The notes under the pieces were generated by a model. It did not search any database, had not been told where the DNA came from, and saw only the letters and a list, made by a program, of their open reading frames with translations. From the NCBI GenBank assembly GCA_027559495.1, contig JAMXSV010000023.1, positions 496,001 through 560,000 of the forward strand: DNA of 64,000 bases, given 5' to 3'. This DNA is from Aurifilum marmelostoma (lineage: Eukaryota > Ascomycota > Sordariomycetes > Diaporthales > Cryphonectriaceae). Positions 10,395 through 20,513 of the stretch are shown one piece after another (the stretch's first letter is position 1; the number at the start of each line of letters is the position of its first letter). Made by a program: the position numbers and the translations under genes.

Positions 10395-11599
10395 GTCACC
10401 ACGATCAGTGACAGGCAGAAGCAGCGCATCAGTCGATTGGATGAGCAGATGAGGTAAGGAAAAAGGAAGAGAGATCGACCCCGCCGACAAGGACCCCCTT
10501 TTATGGAAGATCGCCATCAGCCAAGCGCTGATCGACTCCTCTATCCTCACCACTGTAGACCTTTGCTCCTCTTTTTCCAACCTCAGTAATTCTTTTCAGA
10601 GGGAGGAGGACCAGCAGCACCCAGCACTATCAAGAACAAGAAACATATGTCTCTCCTCCTCGTCCCACTAACAAGCACACTCTCCAGACAAGAACGTCAG
10701 CACCAGCGATTCAAGGCAGGTCACATTGACCCCATTGGCACCCGAGCCAGCCGTCCCAACAAACCACAAAATGTTTTTGATCGCAGGCGTGGCCAGATCC
10801 TTCGCCTGGCACAATACGGGCACCTGCAGCCCGCGCCAGGCTGTACATGGCAACCGTGGTCGCCTTCTTGTTGTACTAAGTATGACGCAGCAGAGACCGT
10901 CTTGGAGGATTTTTGGAATCACGACGACAAGATACCCGACTCAACTCACCCCAGACTCAATCCAAGTCACATGGCCATCTCCCCCAACATCACCTTTCCG
11001 CTCGTCCTTTTTTGTCTCTCTCTCTCTCGAACTAAAGTAAAAAAGAAGTAACCATTGCCTCGTGTCGGACGGGCTGCCCGCTCCCTGCCCTGCCCTCGCT
11101 AACTTAGACGTCTCGGCCGGTCTGGGGCTTGTGTTCACTTTGCTGCCCGCCCTTTCCACCAAGTCGTCGGGATGGGCTTAGGCTGCCTGCGCGATGCCGT
11201 ATCCACTCTGGTCGATTGCTGGGCGCCCAAACCGTTCCAAAAAAAAAATAGGCTGGGGCTGAAGAACGGGCGGCTGGTCAGGTGCTACGTAGCATGTAAA
11301 ATAGACGGCACTAGAAATGTAGTCCCTTCTTTTTATTCTGTTCCGGGTAAGAGAAATGTAAGGGCGGTGGGAGGGAAGTTGTCCGCGGTAGGTAATATCG
11401 TGACATCTCGTTCCGTTGCTCGCTCGCTCTGTCTGTCTCTCTCTTTTTTTTCCCCACTAAAGTCTAAAGTCTTCCTGCATGGAAAAGTACCAGTGAGTAC
11501 CTTGAAATGCGACCCTCTCCCCACACTAAACCGACGATCACCCACGGCAGCGAGTTGTGTTGATCACCGCCATCGCCACTCCATTTTTCTCCTCCTCCT

Positions 11600-11612
11600 T
11601 TATATATATATA
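11600..11612 (+). promoter_or_regulatory. TATA box candidate for the secreted-protein gene
   Basis: A TATATATATATA stretch about 200 bp upstream of the ATG at 11809. It is followed by long pyrimidine-rich tracts and a (CCT)n repeat, an arrangement common in strongly expressed fungal promoters. Confidence 0.45.
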
Positions 11613-11726
11613 GCCAGCACTCGTCCCCTCCTCCGTCTCTGACTTTTCTTTTTATCTTTCCCCAGAGATCACCATCATCTTATCTCCTCAATCCCAAAAT
11701 CCCTCTTTTCAATTTCCCCATTCCCA

Positions 11727-11763
11727 TCCTCCTCCTCCTCCTCCTCCTCCTCCTCCTCCTCCT
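11727..11763. repeat. (TCC)12 microsatellite in probable 5' UTR
   Basis: Twelve CT-rich trinucleotide units between the TATA candidate and the start codon of the secreted-protein gene. Confidence 0.85.
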
Positions 11764-11808
11764 GGCCCTGACGTCAGTGACTATCTACTTCACCCCACCA
11801 CCCTCACC

Positions 11809-12568
11809 ATGAAGACCACCACACCCCTCCTGGCCGCCTCAGCGGCCTCCCTGGCCTCCGCCCAGACCTACAACACCTCAGACCCCTTCACCCTCCAGCT
11901 CTCCAGCGACAACGACACCATCGACGGCCAGTACCTGGGCACCTGCCACGCCGGCGCCGCCATAGAGGTGCTCTGCCTCAACGGCGACGACGGCACCCCC
12001 AGCGACTACGACACCTTCACCCTCAACGTGTCCGACAGCAGCAGCAGCGCCTCCTCGGGCGCCGCCTTCGACTCGGGCGTCCTCGTCTGGATCCTCCCCA
12101 CGGCCGACCTCAACGTCTCGTCGGGCCTGGCCTTCTCCCCGCCCCTGACCAGCAACGTGGTCGCGCCCGAGTTCGAGCCCGGCTCGGACGGCACGGATCT
12201 CGTCGGGTTCGATGACGACGACAATCTCTTCATCTACTCGTCGTATGTGGACGACACGAACTTTACCTCTGGCACCTTCCCGGAGCAGATCACGCCGTAC
12301 CCTCTGTACCAGGTAAGCTTTACTTTATTTAATTTTCCTTTATTTTTCTTTTTCCTTTCCCTGTGCATGTGATGGCCCCCTTGTCGTTGGGACTTGATCT
12401 ACTTTGCCTCCTTACAAGCCTCACTTTTTTACTGACATCCTCTTTTAGTGGTATGCCTGCTGGACCTACAACCTGGGTTATTACTACCAGACTCTCGCCT
12501 GGGTCACGGGAGGAGTGCCCAACAACCCTACCTGCGTGGCCGTCAACGTCACCCGTGACTTTATTTGA
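11809..12568 (+). CDS. small secreted protein, unknown function
   Basis: The model joins 11809..12312 and 12449..12568 and encodes 207 residues. The intron has a GTAAGC donor and TTTTAG acceptor, phase 0. The protein starts with a clear signal peptide (MKTTTPLLAASAASLASAQ, cleavage probably after ASAQ). The mature chain is acidic, rich in Ser, Asp and Thr, has several N-x-S/T sites (NTS, NDT, NVS, NFT, NVT) and a few cysteines (GTCHAG, EVLCLN, YACWTY, PTCVAV) that could form two disulfides. It resembles a family of short secreted ascomycete proteins annotated only as a domain of unknown function (possibly DUF7907, from memory). No catalytic motif is visible. The strong C-bias at third positions and the TATA/CT-rich promoter suggest high expression. 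Confidence 0.8.
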
Positions 12569-13539
12569 GACAAATCAGTGTGGCATGGGTGGTAGTAGGA
12601 AAGCTGCAACCATGTGAGCAACGCTGGCAGCGAGGCATGTCAACATGTAGTGAGATTAGTAAAGCGCTTAATACTTAATGACTTTGACGTTGTTTTTTGA
12701 CAATCTCGTATTACTATGCGTTTCCTGATCACAACACGAAGAAAAATCACGTGCGAAGAACTGAGTTCATATATTGTCTGCACTAGTAAAGCATCGCTGG
12801 GGCATATGTGGGGGATGATAAAGGATGCAGCCCACTATCAAATTGTGTGTAGATGGATGTTGTCGCTGCAGGCCGGTTATTCCCAAGACCCGCTGGCCAT
12901 CGTAAGGTAACGAGCCTCCATCCTGCTTTCTGTGCCCAGCATCAACGCACTTTCCAATTCCTTAAAAGTCTCCTCAGTCTATGTTCTAACCCCAGCCCGC
13001 CCAAGTTGTTGCTTCTCCACCAGGCAGGCTTCTTCCGGTGCGTTGTTGAAACTTACAGCCCGCTGCCCCAACTTGGGGGTAAAGGATGACAATGATGAAA
13101 CGTGTGGTTGTCTTGTGAGAAGTGCTCATAGTCCACATGAATCGGATAGGGGTCATGCTGGTACGGAATGTAGAGGTTGTTATCACCTACGCCAGGTCCG
13201 AAGTGATGACGTTGCTGCTGGGCCTGATGGCTTGGATGATCCGACAGATGCCATGGAAAGCCTTGGGCTGAACGGCCCGGACGCGGGGGGCCAGGGCCCA
13301 GAAATTCTCGGTGGTCAAAATTTGCCAGGTGCGCAGGGGGGAGGAATTGTTGGAACCGCCCCCTGCGGAGTTAAGTGAAGCCAGTGTCCCGGATGACACC
13401 AAGACTGATAATGTTGATGAGCCTCGTGGGGGCCGGCGACGTGGCCCAAGGCCCCAGCTTGGGGGGATAAGCCGTACGCCGGGACCGCGTTGAGTTGAGG
13501 CAAGAGTTGCATTCCCTGTGGGTGCTGCGTCGAGTCGTC
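12569..13539. other. intergenic / 3' region of the Pho85-like gene
   Basis: A minus-strand frame is open for about 109 codons (about 13041-13370) with a His/Gln/Pro/Tyr-rich reading (for example HLSDHPSHQAQQQRHHFGPG, then LYIPYQHDPYPIHVDYEHF). It has no ATG, and a stop separates it from the kinase. It may be 3' UTR read by chance or an unrecognised exon. Nothing else is supported. Confidence 0.35.
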
Positions 13540-14631
13540 CTAATAACTCGGATAACCGCCCTGGGGCTGCTGGGTGGGGTAGCCCTGCGAGGGAATGGGT
13601 TGTTGCTGCTGGTAGTTCATGGGCTGACCCCCGCCTGGCTGCTGCGCGTGCGAGTTCTGGAACTGCGGCAGCGTCTTGAACCAGCGGTGCTCCAGGGCCT
13701 TCTCGGCGCTGATGCGGAGCTCCGGCCGCAGCTGGAGCATCTTCTGCAGCAGCTCGATGCCGTCCGGGTCAATCATGGGCAGGATGGCGCGGAGGTCCTG
13801 AGTAGCATAGACCTGGAAATTGTTCTTGTACTCGGGGAACTGGGTGATGCCGGGCCATGTTCGCTCCGTGGGTGTGCCCATGATCCGGAAGATACGGTTG
13901 ATCTGGTCCTCGTTCGTGGTACCAGGGAACAAGGGCCTGCCCGTGTACATCTCCGCCATGATGCAGCCCGCCGACCAGATATCGATGCTCGTGTTGTAGG
14001 TTCTGCTTCCCAGCAGCACGTCGGGAGCCCGGTACCACAGCGTGACGACCTCGTTCGAGAAGGTGTTCACAGGAATACCAAAGGCTCTCGCCAGACCAAA
14101 GTCGCCGAGCTTCAGCTGGCCCTTGCCATTGATCAGGAGATTCTGCGGCTTGAGGTCTCGGTGTAGCACCTTGTTCTTGTGGCAGAAATCGATGCCCTTG
14201 AGAAGTTGATACATGAAGGACTTGATGAGGTCAGGGTGAAGGGCGCCGCGCTCTCCCTTGGTGTCCATGTACTTCTTGAGGTCGCCGTCCATGTAGTCGA
14301 AGACCAGCATGAGCTTGTTCTCGGTGTGGATGACATCGTGCAGCCCCACGATGTTCTCGTGCTTGAGCTCCTTCATCAGGGATATCTCGCGGATCGCGGT
14401 GCTAGGCGTGCCCTCCTCCGAGTCGAGATGGATCTCCTTGAGCGCGACGAACTCGCCCGTTTGTCTATTGCGTCCTTTGAAGACCTGTACCGCAGATTCT
14501 ACGTTAGCAAGCTAGCTGGAGGAGTCTGTTTGGAAGACTATCGCCGGGAGGGCAGCACCCACCGTCGCGTAGGTTCCCTCTCCAAGCTTCTCGAGCTGCT
14601 GGAAGGACGAGAGATGTCGCTTGCCGTCCAT
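13540..14631 (-). CDS. Pho85/Cdk5-type cyclin-dependent kinase
   Basis: Exons are complement(13540..14484, 14563..14631), 337 residues, with a 78-nt phase-0 intron (GTGGGT donor). Everything expected of a CDK is present: the Gly-rich loop GEGTYATVFKG, the VAIK-type lysine in VALKE (about residue 39), a canonical PSTAIRE helix (about 50-56), HRDLKPQN (Asp about 133), the DFG loop DFGLARAF, and an activation segment with WYRAPDVLLGSR. The fungal Pho85/PhoA-PhoB group, orthologous to animal Cdk5, keeps PSTAIRE and controls phosphate response, polarity and development with Pcl cyclins. The C-terminus is a Gln/Pro/Gly/Tyr tail (GYPTQQPQGGYPSY). The start chosen (MDGKRHLSSFQQLEKLGEG) matches the family. 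An in-frame upstream ATG at 14736 would add 35 residues and is less likely. Confidence 0.93.
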
Positions 14632-15956
14632 CGTAACTGCCGAGGCGTTTCGCAAGATGGATTCGAGGTTCTGGAAGGGGTCGACGGGCGGGCAGCGTTG
14701 AGGAGTGCGGTGAGGGTCAAACAGAATGCTCTTCACAGTCTCTATCTTGTGCGTGGCGGGTTCACTGACCCTACTCAGGTCAGCACAGGCAGGCTGTGAC
14801 TCGTCAGATGCGATAAGTCGTCGGCGGCAAGGGTAGCTGGAAAAACACTCCCGTCTAGAGGGTCCTTCAGAGCAGGTTGGCGATTATAAGCACCCAGTAT
14901 GCGATTGGCGAGGAGTCGATATTGTTGGATTTCCAGGGTGGACGGACGGGAGGGAAGAGCTGCGGTGGTTGTTGGTAGAAATGCAAGCTCAAAAGTCCCG
15001 TCAGAAAGGCAGGAGGAGGGTGGGTATGGACGACTGAGACTACTTCTACTCTTGGGCTGCCACTGGCACTGCATGGACCCCTGCCAGCGGCGTGGGATGT
15101 CAGAGGCCCCCGCCTTCTGGACCGCTGACTAAGATCGCACAACCAGCCACTTGGTACTGTAGCATAGCGTCTACTCAGTAAATCTTTTTGACCCGGGGGG
15201 GGGGGGGGGGGGTGGGCTGCTGTCGATGTGTGTGGTCGTCGTTCTTATACATGTGAAACAGATTCCACCCACTACAAACAACACACTCATATTTCAACGA
15301 CTGTTCTATCTTGCCTTATCCCACAAAGATATTTCAATCACATTTTCTTCAGTTATAAGCCTAGACAGGATGACCAACATACATTGCCCAATTGTACCTA
15401 TAGCAAAATCCTTTCGGTCCCAGGCTGGTCGCGGCCTGACATCAGCGGCCACGAAACAGATTCATTTACTATCTATACCCCGAGTCTCATAGCTTTACCT
15501 GCTCTAGAATATCATACAAAATCTCCCAATGCAACAAGCTTTACAGTCCACATCTCTAGCAAGAAATAAAGAGATATTGTAATGCAATGTGGTGTCAATT
15601 TAATTGTTGCATCCAATAAGATGCTGTTGACCCAATGGTATGGGCCTCTTGTCTCATGAGCTACTCCCCGACCAGTCCGTTCGAAACACCCCGCGTGATG
15701 CAATGCTAATCCACACTGATAGAGAGTACAATACAATATGTCCCTTGCTCCCGTAGAACAGATACAGTCCAAACGGTCCAGAAAATCTCCCAATCGTGGC
15801 TGCCGAAGGATGAGGACCCTGAGTAGGCGGCCTTCGAACAACCCCACATCAGCAATAACCAGCCTCGCGCTTCCCTCCTTGCAGATATTCGATTCTTCCA
15901 CCCAGGACACTCAGATCTCAAGGGCCCATCTCGCCTCTGGACGGACACCAGGCTCA
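14632..15956. other. intergenic, 1.3 kb
   Basis: Promoter region of the Pho85-like kinase and 3' region of the next minus-strand gene. A G18 run lies at 15195-15212. No supported gene. Confidence 0.5.
15195..15212. repeat. poly-G run (G18)
   Basis: Eighteen consecutive G residues; the length is probably unreliable. Confidence 0.9.
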
Positions 15957-18002
15957 CTACCGTGTCTTCTTCGCCACCTTGCTCGCGTTGTCCCCAACCT
16001 CATCCTTGTCACTATCGTAAGAGACGCCCTGCTCCTTTTCCCACATGAAGCGCTCGGCGAAGCTTCCAGACATCTGGTTCGGGCTCAACAGGCTTGCCTG
16101 GTAGCTCTTGATGTTCGAGGCATCGGGACCGCTTCGTCCATTGACGCTGCCAACAAAGAAGGGCACATCGGCGTCGATAGTCTCCAGCTGCTTGAGCAGC
16201 TCTGGGTCCTTCACCGGGCCAGGCATCACGGTTCGCCCTGCGTATGAGCCGATGGACGTGCTTAATGATCGTGTTCCCTCGGGCTTGGGGGGATGTTGAG
16301 CTGGGACCGTGAGCGCAGCCCGCGAGCCAGTGCTGGTGTCGGTGGGGGGCGACTCGTGTATACCGCTGTGGGGTAAACTGGCCTTGGTGTGATTATTAGG
16401 CTGCCCATCGTCCTCGGGCTCGTCATCTTGCATTTCGGTTAGATACTTTTCGGTTCGCGGTCGCGGAGCCCGAAATTTTCGATCACTCTCGTTCTCCTCC
16501 TCGTCATCGAACGCGAAAAAGTCGTCGTCATCGTCTTCCTCTGGACCAGCCGACACACGCTGTGGCTGCGTGTTCTTATCCTGGGAAATGACACGAGACG
16601 TTTTTGTGTTGCTCTGTCCGGGGCTCGCCTCCACCAGGCCATTCTCTCTAGAGGACTCCGGTGTGCTGCGACTGGCGTGACTTGTGGTGAGATCGGATCG
16701 TATAGCTTGAGGAGCAGGCGGCTCGTTGGAAAGGGCCTTGGCTCCAACGGCTCCAGATGCCGTCTTCACTTTCGCCTTCGTCTTCTTGGAGGCCATGAAC
16801 AGAGCGGGTTCCTCGTCAGAGTCATCTTCCTCTTGGCTAAGCCCACCCTTGGTGGTCTCTTGCTGGCTCTTATCAGCGTCTATCGTAGCCACGCTTTGAG
16901 GCTGGACATGTGCCTTCTCCTCCGAGCCTCCGGGAATATCCGGGACAGGTATATTGCCCTTGTCTAGGCTCTGCTGGGGCGGCGTTGAGCTGGCTGCAAT
17001 CTTGCGGGGACTACTTGTCTCGCGAGGTAATGAAGTCTCAGGTCCGTTCTCGGCGTTGACCACGGTCCATACAGTTCCGTCGTCCAGAGGCTCTTTGGAC
17101 AGTCTCCGTAGAGCTTGAGTCGATGATACTTTCTTGGGAGGCCCATGCTGCCGCTGGTCTTCCTGTCCTGAGATATCGCTCAGCGCTGTGGCGTATGCTT
17201 CCCCTGCAGGAGCTGACTTCTCTGCCACGCTCTCTGACTGCTTAAGCATGTCGGTCGAGGTCTGAGGCGAAGATGACGGCAAGACCTCTTGACCTTCAAA
17301 ATCAAAACGGACGCGGCGATTCTCACGGGGGCTGTCTGGCCTGGAGGAGCCCGACGACCGTCGCAGAGCGCTCTTTCTATTCTTGGCACTGCTGCTGTCG
17401 CTTGCCAGAGAGTCGACCGAAGTGTCAGTACCGCGACGCAGCGGACTGGGCCTGCGGCGCTGGCGGGTGTCCTCTGGACTCCGGGCTTCGCCAACGGAGG
17501 GTCGGCGGTCTGTCCTGACTGCATCGGCTGTGCCTGGCGAGACGGGTGATGAATGGGCCGGTCGATCAACACTCTCCAGGAGCGGCAGAAAAGCTGGAGT
17601 AAAAAGGCCCTGGAACTCTAACTCTCGCTCGTGCGGGCTGCGTTGACCGGGCGCAACAGCGTCAACCTCGACAGGATTTCTGGCCTCCTGGAGAGGGGTT
17701 GAGGAGGTTTTATCGGGCCATAATGAATCTTGGGGATTCTTGGTTGTGGAAGTTGGTGATGGCAAGCGAGATGGCTTGTCACTGCCTGAGGGGTACAGAG
17801 ACGGATAGTTCCTGACTGACTCGGAGATGGCCTGTGAGACCAGGTAGGCCACATCCTCTGGGACATTTCTGAGGAGCTCCTCGGAGTATCTGGTGAACTC
17901 GGAAGCCATGTCCAGACGGTAGGCAACGACCTTACCATCCAGCTCAGCGAGCTTGGTGGTGAGCTCCGAGATGAGCTTTGTTGTGCTGTGAAGGTCGCCC
18001 AT
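15957..18002 (-). CDS. conserved fungal protein with PP1-docking (RVRF) motif, unknown function
   Basis: This is a single exon. The frame opens at 18071, but the ATG at 18002 (MGDLHSTTKLISEL) begins the structured part and is preferred, giving 681 residues. The first 65 residues are predicted helix or coiled coil (LISELTTKLAELDGKVVAYR, then DMASEFTRYSEELLR). The middle is low-complexity, with Ser/Pro/Arg-rich segments and a basic patch (RQRRRPSPLRR). Residues about 230-233 read RVRF inside NRRVRFDFEGQEVLP, which fits the RVxF consensus for protein phosphatase 1 binding. An acidic block (EEDDDDDFFAFDDEEENE) follows. The C-terminus (DADVPFFVGSVNGRS, SFAERFMWEKEQG) looks conserved. I recognise this as the type of protein annotated as hypothetical across filamentous ascomycetes. 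No enzymatic domain is visible, and PP1 binding is an inference. Confidence 0.7.
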   Translation of the reverse strand: MGDLHSTTKLISELTTKLAELDGKVVAYRLDMASEFTRYSEELLRNVPEDVAYLVSQAISESVRNYPSLYPSGSDKPSRLPSPTSTTKNPQDSLWPDKTSSTPLQEARNPVEVDAVAPGQRSPHERELEFQGLFTPAFLPLLESVDRPAHSSPVSPGTADAVRTDRRPSVGEARSPEDTRQRRRPSPLRRGTDTSVDSLASDSSSAKNRKSALRRSSGSSRPDSPRENRRVRFDFEGQEVLPSSSPQTSTDMLKQSESVAEKSAPAGEAYATALSDISGQEDQRQHGPPKKVSSTQALRRLSKEPLDDGTVWTVVNAENGPETSLPRETSSPRKIAASSTPPQQSLDKGNIPVPDIPGGSEEKAHVQPQSVATIDADKSQQETTKGGLSQEEDDSDEEPALFMASKKTKAKVKTASGAVGAKALSNEPPAPQAIRSDLTTSHASRSTPESSRENGLVEASPGQSNTKTSRVISQDKNTQPQRVSAGPEEDDDDDFFAFDDEEENESDRKFRAPRPRTEKYLTEMQDDEPEDDGQPNNHTKASLPHSGIHESPPTDTSTGSRAALTVPAQHPPKPEGTRSLSTSIGSYAGRTVMPGPVKDPELLKQLETIDADVPFFVGSVNGRSGPDASNIKSYQASLLSPNQMSGSFAERFMWEKEQGVSYDSDKDEVGDNASKVAKKTR

Positions 18003-20513
18003 GGCTGCGATGTCGGCACACAAACGATAAGACCCCAGCTGTCTTCTGACAGTGTTTGTGACGGCAAGCACCCCCCCCTGCAGCCTGTGGTACCAACTTG
18101 AGAACCAATGATTGAATTATGAGTACACGAAGCCAGCCATGGTGGTTGTGTGGTCTCACTGTCCTATCCAGGGCCGGAGGTAGCGTGTTTGGTTGTGGTG
18201 AGTTCCCGAGTGGACAAGGTCGAAAGTGTTGGAAAGAAGAGATTTGATTAGATCATCACTGACACGAGAAAGAAAGTTGTGGTCAGTGTCGTGCAGGTGG
18301 TGGTGGGCTGCAAGCAATCTGCACCGGATCTGCTGGGGTTCTCAGAGTAGGGATCTGCCCTGCAAGGTTATCAGGGCTGTCCAGGCCTAGCCCAGACCTA
18401 CTACAGAAGCGGGGTCTTCTGTTCACGGTAACATGGCATGGGCATGTGGCAGGCAACTCCCCCAAATTCTACTGTAAGCTTAGTTGAACCTTGAACACCT
18501 CACCTGACAGTGATAGACCTCAACAACGCCTGAATGAGCGTCAATTGGTTGGTCAGCAGGTGAGTCACTGTGCATTGTATATCCACAATGATCTTTGATT
18601 GAATCTGGATGTGTGTTAGACTTTGCTACACTTTGGGGTCTTCACCTTGGTGGTTGGAGGCAGCACAACTTCTGGCTGGTCTGGTCTGTAGCTGACAGGA
18701 TCATGCACCCGGAATTAACATCAGGATCACGGTCATGTGCCGGTGCCAGCGTTTCCCTCGGAGTCATGCCAAACAGTCTAGCTGTATGATTGACTGAATC
18801 CGCCTCATCTTCTCTAGGTTCCTGTCCATCCTTTGGTCTGCCCTCTCGCATCCCAGAAGCCGAGCACGTCTCTCATCCACCCCGATGCAGCCGAGGCTGT
18901 CGTCTCGCACCTGGGCAGCCAACAAAATAGCCTCAGTGCTTATCATGTCTATGTACAAGTGTACAAAGTACAATTCTGCGTTCAGTCATGGCTCACCTGT
19001 CGTATCCTTCCAGAAAACTTGCCCCCACTCCCAAACCCGCCCTCCGCGCCCCCAGCGCCTCCCTTCCTGCCATTCCCGTGGAAGCATACCCGCCCATCCA
19101 ATTACCTTGAGCAACACATTCTTCACGTGGACATACTGAGGGGTTGGCGTCTCGATTAGTTGTGCGGCTCTGACCGTATCTGTCAGGTTCCAGAGGGATA
19201 TTGATCTCTCAAGACAACCGGTGAACTACGCTCCTGATACGTACTTGCCGACTGACCATTGCACGGAACCTAGGGCCAGAATATTGCTCATTAGAAGAGT
19301 TCCTCTAGTAACTGCTTGAGAAGTGTTCATCACGCAAATACTGGGTGACTAGGTGGGAAGAGCTATTTTGGTGTTTTTATGTATTTCCAGCTGTAAGATT
19401 CGAAATCGTCATTGGCACAATTCTTGTCTCTGTTCAGCCCTTTTCAGCACTTATGATGAGGAAAGAGCGATCGTGAGCAGAAGGACAGCGCGGTCTACAG
19501 TGCGATAAGGATCAATTATGTTCTGCAGGATCACCTGGCACAAGCGGTCTGTTCTTCATCGTCAACATCATCGTCATTAACAGCGACAATATTCCGTTCT
19601 TTAACTGAGAAAACCATCCTTTCGTGAAGGTTTCCTCGGGACTTGAAAAGGCATCTTGATTCACAGTTATCGTCAGCTCCTCGCTCATCTACAGTTGTAT
19701 GGTGATCCCACCTTCTGTTGGGATCCCCAGATCCCCAGTACCTGACAAGATCTTTCCAATAGAGACAACCTCCGCCTTTCCCTCTTTCCACTTTGCTTCC
19801 CCCCCTCTTCCTCTCTCTCAGTGACCGCGGTGACACGCGTCAGTTCGCCTTCTCGATCGATCAATGATGTGCTGAATTTTAGTCCGAGAACTCGAGATTC
19901 GATACAATTAGGAGATTACACTTCCAGTTTCACGCCTTCTACATCTACAGCTTCTCACTGCGCATCTACGACATCTCAAGGCGAGCTGGACTTGGGCCAC
20001 ATCTATCAATACCTATGCACTACAACTTTCCAGTCTCTGCCTAGGTGTTTTGACACTTCGAGTAGCCAAATGTAAGAGCTGCCTTTCTGACGTCCTTCCT
20101 TCCTTCATTGACATCCAGCACTGATCACCAAGTAGCATCACAGCCATTGGCCTCTCCAGTCACATATCTCAATAATCTTCTGTCCAACCTTGGAAGCTCT
20201 TTCCTCCCGTGGGCTACATCTTTTGGGAACTGCATCTGCTTTCAACGCCCTCAAATCAAAGCAGCTTTTCCCAGATTTCCATCTTGTTTCTAACCGCTTC
20301 TCGACTATGTTTCTGAGTCCTTTTTATCTTGGATAAGGTAAGGCTAGTCTCATCTTTAGCTGAACTATCACTACCGTCTTTACAGCAGCTTTTGGCGTAC
20401 AAACCTCCATTTCACGATCGCGATTCTGTTTCGCTCGAGGATCACCTTGTTGTCCTAAATTATTCACGAGGCACCTCGGAGGAGATTTGACTACCCTCAT
20501 TTCTCAGCGTCTC
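18003..20513. other. intergenic, 2.5 kb, divergent promoter region
   Basis: This separates the minus-strand conserved protein from the plus-strand GTPase gene. A probable 5' UTR intron acceptor (CATTTCTCAG) ends at about 20507, just before the GTPase ATG. No coding or RNA gene is supported, and the frames present are short and unrelated. Confidence 0.45.

Larger units (their letters stand above)
9428..11808. other. intergenic, 2.4 kb
   Basis: This holds the upstream region of the 5S gene and the promoter of the secreted-protein gene at 11809. A (CAT)n tract lies at 10364-10394, with several short purine/pyrimidine tracts. Frames up to 137 codons occur on both strands but have no start context, domain or composition that supports coding. 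Confidence 0.5.
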
